In this document: positions 1-6,221 of the stretch, piece by piece
How positions within the stretch are numbered: the stretch's first letter is position 1
Layout of the letters: every line of letters begins with the position of its first letter
From: Acidobacteriota bacterium
GTDB taxonomy: Bacteria > Acidobacteriota > UBA890
Assembly (NCBI GenBank): GCA_022563115.1
Contig: JADFNY010000155.1
Location: forward strand, 1 to 8,367
Reading direction: 5' to 3'
Length of the DNA stretch: 8,367 nucleotides
Notes under the pieces: model-generated
The model's input: the letters and a program-made list of their open reading frames with translations, nothing else
Databases searched by the model: none
What the model was told of the DNA's origin: nothing
Translations under genes and position numbers: made by a program

Positions 1-483
1 GTAAACAATCCCCTTCCTCTGTTCTGTGTAGAAACCAAGGCCTTCTAGCAGACGAACATTGCCGCCGACTCGCACCAAGAAATGATGTCCTTGTTCGAGG
101 ATCAGCTTCCAGAACTCGTAACCGACGAAGCCCGCATCGCCCACAAAAAGCGTGTTTTTCAGGAAGTGACCGCTGAGAATCATCTCCTTCACGTGTTGTC
201 GTTCGCTGGAATCGGAAGGTCCCAGTTTCCAGCACCACGGGACTCCCAAACCGATGTGCCACATCAGCGTGATCCAGATTTGAGGTGCTTGCGGTTGAGG
301 TTTTGCCTTCTGGTTCTTGCGACGCCGCATCCCTTTCGTCTTCTTCTTGCGATACTTGGCCGTCTTGCCCTTGCCGTAGTTCTTGGCACAGAACGCTTGT
401 TCGTTCGACACGGTTCGAGACGTCGTCGCCCGCGAGCCGTCGGTACGGGACTGGGTCGCTGACACCGTCGGCGCGGTTGTCAT
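1..483 (-). pseudogene. IS4-type DDE transposase fragment (5'-truncated, cut by window edge)
   Basis: Reading the minus strand from about 483 down to 1 gives one uninterrupted frame. In order it shows TDGSRATTSRT (probable first catalytic Asp), a basic stretch with CAKNYGKGKTAKYRKKK, IWITLMWHIGLGVPW, LGPSDSSERQ, GDAGFVGYEFW (second catalytic Asp) and FLVRVGGNVRLLEGLGF. These are hallmarks of IS4-type transposases, particularly the branch common in planctomycetes and other large environmental genomes. The C-terminal part with the catalytic Glu lies beyond position 1. The first Asp is only about residue 15 from the ATG at 481-483, and the open frame ends at a TAA at 601-603, so the roughly 100 or more residues that normally precede DGSR are missing. 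I read this as a 5'-truncated element. I saw no terminal inverted repeat or target duplication in the window. The family call is confident; the start and pseudogene status are less so. Confidence 0.8.
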
Positions 484-548
484 GGCGGTGCTGATCCTGG
501 CTTTCTGGCGGCGGATGGCTGCCCCGGAGCCACGGGTGTAAAATCTCT

Positions 549-589
549 CCCGCAGCCTGCGGGGGCATCGATCCCGGCGGTTCACCGCC
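549..589. repeat. Two adjacent small inverted repeats
   Basis: CCCGCAG-C-CTGCGGG (549-563) and GGCGGT-TC-ACCGCC (576-589) lie side by side between the transposase remnant and the dehydrogenase gene. The second is followed on the plus strand by a T-rich run (ctttcttattt, 596-606), so it could act as a terminator or leader hairpin. The loops are very short (1-2 nt), which argues against stable hairpins unless some pairs open. The function is unknown; the pair may mark the edge of the truncated insertion. Confidence 0.35.
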
Positions 590-645
590 CGGCACCTTTC
601 TTATTTCGCTGGCCGTGGGCCATGCGCCGGGGAACGCCGCAACCC

Positions 646-652
646 AAGGAGG
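646..652 (+). promoter_or_regulatory. Ribosome binding site setting a TTG start
   Basis: AAGGAGG at 646-652 is a near-perfect Shine-Dalgarno sequence, five bases ahead of TTG at 658-660. The TTG opens the reading M-A-R-I-A-V-I-P-G-D-G-I-G, exactly where this dehydrogenase family normally begins. The in-frame ATG at 622 would add 12 non-homologous residues and has no comparable ribosome site, so TTG is the better start. Confidence 0.8.
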
Positions 653-657
653 AGCGG

Positions 658-1716
658 TTGGCACGCATCGCGGTGATCCCAGGGGATGGAATCGGCAACG
701 AGGTCACAGAAGTAGCCATGCACGTGACGGAGGTTGCCGCGGCGGCGTTCGACATCGACCTTGAGCTCGAGTGGTTCGACTATGGCGCCGACACCTACCT
801 GAAGACGGGCGTCGGACTTCCCGACGGCGCCCTCGAAAGCCTGCGCGACGACTTCGACGCGATCTACCTCGGTGCGTTGGGCGATCCGCGCATTCCCGAT
901 ATGGCGCACGGCAAGGAAATCTTGCTCGGTCTGCGCTTCGGGCTCGACCTGTTCGTCAATCACCGCCCGGTGAAGCTTCTCGACGAGAGCCTCTGCCCGC
1001 TCAAGAACCGCACGGTCGAAGACCTCGACTTCGTCGTCTTTCGTGAGAACACCGAGGGCGCATACGTCGGCGTCGGCGGGATCTTCAAGCAGGGGACGGC
1101 CGACGAGGTAGCGCTGCAGGAGGACATCAACACGCGCAAGGGCGTCGAACGGATCATCCGCTACGCCTTCGAGTACGCCCGCAGCCATGGGCGCAAGAGC
1201 GTCGTGATGAGCGACAAGAGCAACGTGCTGCGCTACGGACACGACCTGTGGCAGCGCGTGTTCGAGGAAGTACGACAAGAGTACGAAGACATCGAGTCGT
1301 GGCACCTGCTGGTCGACGCGCTCACCATGCAGATCATCAAGAACCCGGCGCAGTTCGACGTCATCGTCACGTGCAACATGTTCGGCGACATCGTCACCGA
1401 CCTCTGCGCTCAACTGCAAGGTGGTCTGGGCGTCGCCTCTTCCGCCAATGTGAACCCGCACACCGGTGCGGCGCTGTTCGAGCCGGTCCACGGTTCGGCG
1501 CCGAAGTACGCCGGCCAAGGCGTGGCGAACCCGATGGCGGCCATCCTGGCGGCGCAGCTGATGTTCGAGTTTCTCGAGCACGATGACGCCGGCGCGGCGA
1601 TCGAGGATGCCGTTCGAAGGTCGATCGTTGACGGACAGGTGACCCGCGACCTCGGTGGCAGCCTGAAGACCGACGAGGTCGGCATTGCCGTCGCCGAGCG
1701 GTTGGCAGGGTGCTGA
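658..1716 (+). CDS. Isocitrate/isopropylmalate dehydrogenase family protein (LeuB-like)
   Basis: A 352-residue beta-decarboxylating dehydrogenase that oxidises and decarboxylates a 2-hydroxy-3-carboxy acid in the cytoplasm. Visible landmarks: GDGIG near residue 9, the substrate helix LLGLRFGLDLFVNHRP (about 89-104), RENTEGAY with the catalytic Tyr136, DKSN with catalytic Lys187, LVDA with Asp220, the metal-binding Asp244 and Asp248 in CNMFGDIVTD, and the cofactor loop EPVHGSAPKYAG (275-286). The Leu-Leu at 89-90 fits the hydrophobic pocket of isopropylmalate dehydrogenases rather than the Ser of isocitrate dehydrogenase, while RENTEG is closer to the isocitrate and tartrate branches. Lys283-Tyr284 replaces the Asp typical of NAD-dependent LeuB and matches the NADP-type pair of E. 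coli Icd. A LeuA-like synthase gene is 1.45 kb downstream; no leuCD is present. Substrate candidates are 3-isopropylmalate, tartrate/malate or a longer homologue; family membership is certain, substrate is not. Confidence 0.9.
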   Translation: MARIAVIPGDGIGNEVTEVAMHVTEVAAAAFDIDLELEWFDYGADTYLKTGVGLPDGALESLRDDFDAIYLGALGDPRIPDMAHGKEILLGLRFGLDLFVNHRPVKLLDESLCPLKNRTVEDLDFVVFRENTEGAYVGVGGIFKQGTADEVALQEDINTRKGVERIIRYAFEYARSHGRKSVVMSDKSNVLRYGHDLWQRVFEEVRQEYEDIESWHLLVDALTMQIIKNPAQFDVIVTCNMFGDIVTDLCAQLQGGLGVASSANVNPHTGAALFEPVHGSAPKYAGQGVANPMAAILAAQLMFEFLEHDDAGAAIEDAVRRSIVDGQVTRDLGGSLKTDEVGIAVAERLAGC

Positions 1717-1756
1717 GGAACTCCCGCGGGTGCCGCGCATGGGTCTTGCGGGGCAG
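1706..1756 (+). repeat. Dispersed ~50-bp repeat, copy 1
   Basis: This copy begins CAGGGTGCTGA and continues (R)GAACTCCCG...GGGTGCCG...GGGGCAG. It matches the copy at 7611-7659 with one substitution and one gap over the first 30 positions, then diverges for about 14 bases, then matches again over seven. The divergent middle carries CGCA...TGCG here (1736-1739 with 1747-1750). The copy overlaps the last codons of the dehydrogenase gene, and the TGA at 1714-1716 is part of the repeat. Confidence 0.7.
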
Positions 1757-1780
1757 CGACAAGGAGCGAGGAGGAGCCGA

Positions 1781-2974
1781 ATGAGTCAAGAAGCTTGGAT
1801 CCTGGAGGGCGCCCGCACGCCGATGTGCCGCTACGTCGGCCACTTCGCCGGTGTTTCGGCGATCGAGCTCGGGGCGGTCGCGTCGAAGGGCGCTTTGGAG
1901 CGCTCCGGCGTCGATCCTACGCATATCGACCACGTCATCGTCGGCAACGCCCAGCAGACGTCGCCCGACGCCATCTACGGGGCGCGCCACGTCGGGCTCA
2001 AGGCCGGCGTCAGCGAGGAGACCCCGGCGTTGACCGTGAACCGGCTGTGTGGCTCCGGCATCCAGTCGATCCTCGCGGCGACGCAGCTGTTGCAGCTCGG
2101 AGAAGCCGACGTCGTTCTCGCCGGCGGTATGGAGAACATGAGCCAGGCACCCCATGTCATCTACGGGGCGCGCAAGGGTTTTCCGCTCGGCGGCGGCAAG
2201 ATGCAGGACTCGTTGATGCTGGCTCTGCTCGATCCGTATTGCGGCTGCACGATGTCGCAGACCAGCGACAACCTGTCGAATCAGTTCGAGATCAGCCGCG
2301 AGGAGCAGGATGAATACGCTTTCGGCAGCCAGCAGCGCGCCGCGTCAGCCCAGGAGCGTGGTGTGTTCGCCGAGGAAATCGTCCCGGTCGAGGTCAAGGC
2401 CCGCAAGGGCACGCACCTCGTCGACGTCGACGATCACCTACGACCCGAGACCACGCTCGAGGATCTGGCCAAGCTTCGGCCGGCGTTCGGTCCCGAGTCC
2501 TACGTCACCGCGGGCAATGCCAGCGGCATCGTCGACGGCGCCGCCGCTGTCGTCGTCGCCAGCACGGATTGGGTCGACGAGCACGGCAAGAAGCCGCTCG
2601 GCAAAGTTGTTTCGTGGGGCGTCGTCGGGGTCGAGCCGTCCTACATGGGAATCGGTCCCGTGCCCGCCACCAAGCTGGCGCTCGAGAACGCCGGTTGGGC
2701 GCTCGAGGATGTCGATCTCATCGAGGTCAATGAGGCGTTCGCCGGGCAGTATCTCGCCGTCGAGCGCGAGCTCGGCCTCGACCGCGAGCGCACCAACGTC
2801 AACGGTGGCGCCATCGCGCTCGGACATCCCCTGGGGGCGACCGGTACGCGCCTGGTCTACACGTTGCTCAAGGAGCTCAACCGCCGCGGCGGCGGCCGTG
2901 GCCTGGCGACCGCGTGCATCGGCGGCGGTCAGGGCATCGCGATGTGCGTGGAGGCCGGCGGCGATGGCGCCTGA
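1781..2974 (+). CDS. Thiolase (acetyl-CoA C-acetyltransferase family)
   Basis: A 397-residue thiolase, the usual length for the family. It interconverts acetyl-CoA plus acyl-CoA and 3-ketoacyl-CoA in the cytoplasm. The catalytic set is complete: nucleophile Cys90 in NRLCGSG, Asn317 in VNEAFAGQYL, His349 in GGAIALGHPLGATGTR, and the second Cys379 in ATACIGGGQG. The ATG at 1781 has GAGGAG four bases upstream (1771-1776) and opens directly into the conserved start EAWILEGARTP; an in-frame ATG at 1685 would lie inside the preceding gene and is rejected. It follows the dehydrogenase by 64 nt, on the same strand, across the dispersed repeat. An enoyl-CoA hydratase remnant follows immediately. This suggests a former beta-oxidation or 3-ketoacyl-CoA pair. 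Sequence alone does not separate a degradative from a biosynthetic thiolase. Confidence 0.95.
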   Translation: MSQEAWILEGARTPMCRYVGHFAGVSAIELGAVASKGALERSGVDPTHIDHVIVGNAQQTSPDAIYGARHVGLKAGVSEETPALTVNRLCGSGIQSILAATQLLQLGEADVVLAGGMENMSQAPHVIYGARKGFPLGGGKMQDSLMLALLDPYCGCTMSQTSDNLSNQFEISREEQDEYAFGSQQRAASAQERGVFAEEIVPVEVKARKGTHLVDVDDHLRPETTLEDLAKLRPAFGPESYVTAGNASGIVDGAAAVVVASTDWVDEHGKKPLGKVVSWGVVGVEPSYMGIGPVPATKLALENAGWALEDVDLIEVNEAFAGQYLAVERELGLDRERTNVNGGAIALGHPLGATGTRLVYTLLKELNRRGGGRGLATACIGGGQGIAMCVEAGGDGA

Positions 2975-3158
2975 GGGCCAGCAAGGCGCCGATCGCCATG
3001 CGATACGTTCTGGAAGCGGTCAATCAGGGGCTGAACGCGACGCTGAAGGAGGGACAGGCCATCGAGGCCGACCTCTTCAGGCTATGCTTCGCCACCGAGG
3101 ATCAGACCGAAGGGATGAGCGGGTTTCTCGAGAAAAAACCGACTGGACAGGTCGCTGA
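2971..3158 (+). pseudogene. Enoyl-CoA hydratase/crotonase C-terminal remnant
   Basis: Read from about 2971, directly at the thiolase stop, the frame gives ASKAPIAMRYVLEAVNQG, then EADLFRLCFATEDQTEGM and GFLEK. This is the C-terminal helical region of crotonases (the F.TED..EGM..FLEKR pattern). The roughly 190-200 N-terminal residues with the oxyanion hole and catalytic Glu are absent. After the A6 run at 3133-3138 the frame goes off-pattern to a TGA at 3169-3171, whereas a shift of one base back yields TDWTGR and a TGA at 3156-3158, matching the usual crotonase ending. So the gene has lost its 5' two thirds and one base of an A run. The ATG at 2998 could still start a 57-residue peptide, but I see no ribosome site for it. 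It is most likely non-functional. Confidence 0.75.
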
Positions 3159-3167
3159 GGTGTGCCG

Positions 3168-4415
3168 ATGAGCGCTGAGGAAAACTCCGCCGCCCTACCG
3201 GCGGAATCCGAGCTCATTTACGACTGGAACACGCAGCAGCCGAGACCACGGCCGGCGCGGGTCGAGTTCGACGACGAGACGCTTCGCGACGGGATCCAAT
3301 CGCCCTCGGCGCGCGATCCCGGCATCGAAGAGAAGCTGCGCATCCTTCATTTGATGGCCGAGCTCGGCATCAATGCCGCGGATCTCGGCCTCCCGGGCGC
3401 CTCCACCCGGCAGCGCGCCGACGTCAAACGGATGGCCGAGGAAATCCGCGACCAGAACCTCGGCATCTTCCCCAACTGCGCCGCCCGTACCGTCATCACC
3501 GACATTGAGCCGATACTTGACGTCGTCGATGAGGTCGGCATCCCCATCGAGGTCTCGTGTTTCATCGGCTCGAGTCCGATCCGCCAGTACGCCGAGGGCT
3601 GGGACCTCGACACCATGCTCGGCCGCAGCGAAAAGGCGGTAGCGTTCGCCGTCGACCGCGGCATGCCGGTGATGTTCGTCACCGAGGACACGACGCGGGC
3701 GACTCCGGAGACCATCCGCCGCTTGTACACCGCCGCGATCGAGGCCGGGGCTCGCCGCATCTGCGTGTGCGACACCGTAGGTCATGCAACACCGCCCGGC
3801 GTCCGCGCCCTCATCGGCTTCGTCGCAGAGGTCGTCGCCGAGACCGGCGAAGAGGTCGCCATCGATTGGCACGGCCACGAGGATCGCAGCCTCGGCGTGT
3901 GGAACACGCTCACCGCGCTCGAAGCCGGCGCCAGCCGGGTGCACGGGACGGCGCTGGGGATCGGCGAGCGCTCCGGCAACTCGGCGATGGACCAACTGCT
4001 GGTCAACTGCCGGCTGCTCGGCTGGATCGACAACGATCTTTCCAAGCTGAGCGAGTATTGCGAGGTGGCGGCGGAAGCCATCGGTGTGCCGATTCCGTCG
4101 AACTACCCGGTGATCGGCGGCGACGCCTTTCGCACCGGCACCGGGGTGCACGCCGCCGCGGTCATCAAGGCACGCCTCAAGGGCGACGACTGGCTCGCCG
4201 ATCGGATCTATTCCGGCGTTCCAGCCGCCATGGTCGGGCGCCGGCAGCAGATCGAGGTCGGACCGATGAGCGGCGCTTCCAACGTCGAGTATCGCCTGCG
4301 CGACCGAGGCATCGAGCCCGATCCGGACCTGGTGGCGGCGGTGCTGGCGGCCGCGAAGGCGGCCGATCATATCCTCGACGACGAGGAAATCGACGCCGTT
4401 CTAGCCGCGCGCTGA
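3168..4415 (+). CDS. LeuA-like synthase of the DRE-TIM metallolyase family (2-isopropylmalate/homocitrate synthase type)
   Basis: A 415-residue HMGL-like TIM-barrel enzyme, expected to condense acetyl-CoA with a 2-oxo acid. Visible: DDETLRDGIQ at 35-44 (the D-x-T-L-R-D-G-x-Q signature), FVTEDTTR (about 170-177), CDTVGHATP (201-209), metal-binding His235 and His237 in DWHGHEDR, GIGERSGN (264-271) and FRTGTGVHAAA (321-331). The C-terminal leucine-feedback (LeuA dimer) domain is absent; after the barrel there is only a short helical tail. Canonical enzymes have Asn after the HxH; here it is Glu238. The ATG at 3168 has GAGG seven bases upstream; a GTG at 3162 is in frame but too close to that site. 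It follows the crotonase remnant and closes the plus-strand cluster. The 2-oxo acid substrate is not determined; isopropylmalate, homocitrate or citramalate synthase are all possible. Confidence 0.88.
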   Translation: MSAEENSAALPAESELIYDWNTQQPRPRPARVEFDDETLRDGIQSPSARDPGIEEKLRILHLMAELGINAADLGLPGASTRQRADVKRMAEEIRDQNLGIFPNCAARTVITDIEPILDVVDEVGIPIEVSCFIGSSPIRQYAEGWDLDTMLGRSEKAVAFAVDRGMPVMFVTEDTTRATPETIRRLYTAAIEAGARRICVCDTVGHATPPGVRALIGFVAEVVAETGEEVAIDWHGHEDRSLGVWNTLTALEAGASRVHGTALGIGERSGNSAMDQLLVNCRLLGWIDNDLSKLSEYCEVAAEAIGVPIPSNYPVIGGDAFRTGTGVHAAAVIKARLKGDDWLADRIYSGVPAAMVGRRQQIEVGPMSGASNVEYRLRDRGIEPDPDLVAAVLAAAKAADHILDDEEIDAVLAAR

Positions 4416-4488
4416 GACCGCCCTGGCCCACCGATACGTGTGTTGCGCGAGCCGCTCATGAGACGGCCCAGCGAGGCTGAGAGGCCGG

Positions 4489-5598
4489 CTACCTGAAGAA
4501 GATCGGCGGGATTCTCACCGGTACCAGCATGAACGAGGTGACGAAGATCGCCACCGTCAGCACCGTCAGGATGGTCCTGGCCGCGCCCAGCGACTGGTCG
4601 GCGTTGACGAGGGGCGGATGGCCGAAGCCGCCCATCATGAACAGCACCGACACGAGCACGGCGAAGGGAATCCACACTGGAGAGAACAGGAAGCCGGCGA
4701 AGAGCATCAGCGCCAGCACCGTGAACGACAGCGCCCGGTGCCACCGCGGCAGCAGCGAGTACAGCAGGTGGCCGCCGTCGAGCTGTCCGACCGGCAGCAA
4801 GTTCATCGCCGTGATCAGCAGGGCAAACCAGCCGACGAACGCCAGCGGGTGCATGATGAGGTCTTGCGAGGGGCCGATCTCCGGGCCGAACAAGCGCGAC
4901 ATCGGCTCCCAGAGTAGCGGTTCGCCGAGGGTGAGGTAGGCGCCACTGGTTTCGATCTCGACGGTGCTCACGACGCGCGATTGCGAGAGCCCGTAGGCGA
5001 GGATCGGCAGCGCCGTGACCCAGCCGGCGATTGGTCCGGCGACGGCGATGTCGAACAGGGCCCGGCGGCTGGTAATCGCCCCTCGTATGCGGATGATGGC
5101 GCCGATCGTGCCGGGCAGCAGCGTCGGAAAGACGTTCGGCGGCGGCATCGGCAGGAAGTAGGGGAGGGTGGCCGCGATGCCGTAGTGTCGGCAGGCCAGG
5201 TAGTGACCCATCTCGTGCGCCAACAGAACCGCGATCACCGCGACACCGAACGGCAGGCCTCCCAGGAAAGCGGCGGGAGCCGCGAAAGGATTCGAGGTCC
5301 ACAGCCCACGCAGCTCCTCGGCGTAAAACAGCTGGTACTGAAGGAACCCCCAATAGATGCTGCTCGCGAACGTCAGCACGAACAGCACGATGTTGGTGCG
5401 GATGCGCGGCTCGGCAAGCTTCGGCGGCGGCTTCGGCGGCTCAAAGGTGAACGGGATCGGGGGCGGCTCGCCGGGCGGCAAACGCTCACCGCTCGGCGTG
5501 GGTTCCGGGGCCGGAAGCTGATCCAGGGGCGCCGCGGGCTCCGGGCTCGTTTCCTCCGGAAGGCGGGCGGGACGGTAGCTGTCCTTCTCTTCAGACAC
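4489..5598 (-). CDS. Site-2 protease family zinc metalloprotease (M50)
   Basis: A 369-residue integral membrane protease. Residues 11-62 are a proline- and acid-rich, probably cytosolic, linker. The first membrane segment starts near 69, followed by the HEMGH zinc motif (128-132) inside a hydrophobic helix. Then come LPGTIGAIIRIR and AGPIAGW (163-193), and the second zinc ligand motif NLLPVGQLDGGH (266-277), with further hydrophobic segments to the C-terminus. No PDZ domain is present, so it is not RseP-like; the layout is closer to the cyanobacterial/plant EGY branch. Such enzymes cut within membranes, often releasing anti-sigma factors or transcription factors; no such substrate is nearby. 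The start is a GTG (5596-5598) without a clear ribosome site, the first start codon in this frame. It is transcribed behind the HU-family gene across 196 nt and converges with the LeuA-like gene. Confidence 0.92.
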   Translation of the reverse strand: MSEEKDSYRPARLPEETSPEPAAPLDQLPAPEPTPSGERLPPGEPPPIPFTFEPPKPPPKLAEPRIRTNIVLFVLTFASSIYWGFLQYQLFYAEELRGLWTSNPFAAPAAFLGGLPFGVAVIAVLLAHEMGHYLACRHYGIAATLPYFLPMPPPNVFPTLLPGTIGAIIRIRGAITSRRALFDIAVAGPIAGWVTALPILAYGLSQSRVVSTVEIETSGAYLTLGEPLLWEPMSRLFGPEIGPSQDLIMHPLAFVGWFALLITAMNLLPVGQLDGGHLLYSLLPRWHRALSFTVLALMLFAGFLFSPVWIPFAVLVSVLFMMGGFGHPPLVNADQSLGAARTILTVLTVAIFVTSFMLVPVRIPPIFFR

Positions 5599-5794
5599 GT
5601 AGCGGGCGGTGGTGAAAGTGTGAAGCGTCTGGTTGCGACGACGAGAGGCTAAGGTCGACGTTCGAAAGAAAACCAGGCGCGCGAGCGGGTACCCGGAATA
5701 GTAACAGGGGGGGAAGAGTTCCGGCTCGTGCCGGGGGGCTCGCTGCTACGTGGCCCTCCGGCCGGCAAGGTCATGGTTGCCAGGTGGGTCGTGA

Positions 5795-6064
5795 CTAGCT
5801 GAGATCGCTGAGAGCTTTGCCGGGGCGAAATCGGGTCGTCTTTCCCGGCGGAATGGCGACTTCCTCGCCGGTGCGCGGGTTGCGTCCGATACCACGCTTG
5901 CGCGGTTTGACCTCGAACACACCGAAGCCCCGCAGTTCGATCCGTTCGCCGCGGGCGAGGGCTCCCTTGAGAGTGTCGATGATCGCGTCGACGGCGACCT
6001 CGGCGCTCACTTTGGTGATGCCGGCTTCCCGGGCGATGATTTCGACGAGATGAGCCTTGACCAT
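5795..6064 (-). CDS. HU/IHF family DNA-binding protein
   Basis: An 89-residue DNA-bending protein that acts as a dimer on the nucleoid. It has the family's helical N-terminus (VKAHLVEIIARE), the core ELRGFGVFEV (43-52), the arm motif GRNPRTGEEV with Arg61-Asn62-Pro63 (the Pro intercalates into the minor groove), and the end FRPGKALSD. The arm style is between IHF beta and HU, so I do not assign a subunit. ATG at 6062-6064; only a weak GGGGA-like ribosome site precedes it. A perfect sigma-70 promoter lies directly upstream. It is divergent from der and shares the AT-rich 157-nt gap with it. Confidence 0.95.
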   Translation of the reverse strand: MVKAHLVEIIAREAGITKVSAEVAVDAIIDTLKGALARGERIELRGFGVFEVKPRKRGIGRNPRTGEEVAIPPGKTTRFRPGKALSDLS

Positions 6065-6099
6065 GAGGGAATCCCCGGTTGCGGTATCAGAACGGGCGG

Positions 6100-6129
6100 A
6101 TTATAGAGATCAGGAGCTCGATGTGTCAA
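6100..6129 (-). promoter_or_regulatory. Consensus sigma-70 promoter of the HU-family gene
   Basis: On the minus strand TTGACA (6129-6124) and TATAAT (6105-6100) are both perfect consensus hexamers separated by 18 bases. The expected transcription start is near 6093, giving a leader of roughly 29 nt before the ATG at 6064. Two perfect hexamers suggest strong basal expression, as expected for an abundant nucleoid protein. Confidence 0.85.
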
Positions 6130-6138
6130 CCATAACTT

Positions 6139-6160
6139 CCGTGTTATCATGATGTTACGG
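6139..6160. promoter_or_regulatory. 22-bp dyad in the divergent HU-der gap
   Basis: CCGT-GTT-ATCATGAT-GTT-ACGG is exactly centred: the 8-bp core and the 4-bp arms are symmetric (16 of 22 bases), and the two spacers are both GTT. It lies 9 bp upstream of the -35 box of the HU promoter and about 60 bp ahead of the der start. It could be an operator or activator site serving either direction; no binding protein can be named. Confidence 0.35.
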
Positions 6161-6221
6161 TGATTAATCGATCGCCATTCACCGTTTCTCAACGCCCCTT
6201 CGAGCATCTTCCTGAACCATC

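Noticed and set aside
82..462. Plus-strand open frame (126 residues)
   Set aside because: It lies opposite the transposase fragment, whose minus-strand reading carries clear family motifs.
601..1740. Long minus-strand open frame (379 residues) opposite the dehydrogenase
   Set aside because: It is antisense to a well-supported enzyme gene in GC-rich DNA, where such shadow frames are expected; it shows no motif or ribosome site.
3133..3138. Programmed -1 frameshift at the A6 run in the crotonase remnant
   Set aside because: The gene already lacks its 5' two thirds, including the active site, so a one-base deletion in decaying DNA is the simpler explanation; no stimulatory structure was seen.
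3195..4370. Long minus-strand open frame (391 residues) opposite the LeuA-like gene
   Set aside because: The plus strand carries all DRE-TIM motifs; the antisense product is low-complexity Arg/Asp/Gly/Ala-rich and matches no family.
4416..4488. Bidirectional terminator between the convergent LeuA-like and protease genes
   Set aside because: Only short, bulged complementarities were found; no clean stem or T-tract on either strand.
5721..5734. CCGGC-TCGT-GCCGG hairpin as terminator of the HU-family gene
   Set aside because: The stem is only 5 bp and no T-tract follows in either direction.
5702..5740. Possible third, diverged copy of the dispersed repeat (aacaggg...gaagag...gtgccg)
   Set aside because: Agreement needs several gaps and is spread over G-rich sequence; similarity is too weak to claim.
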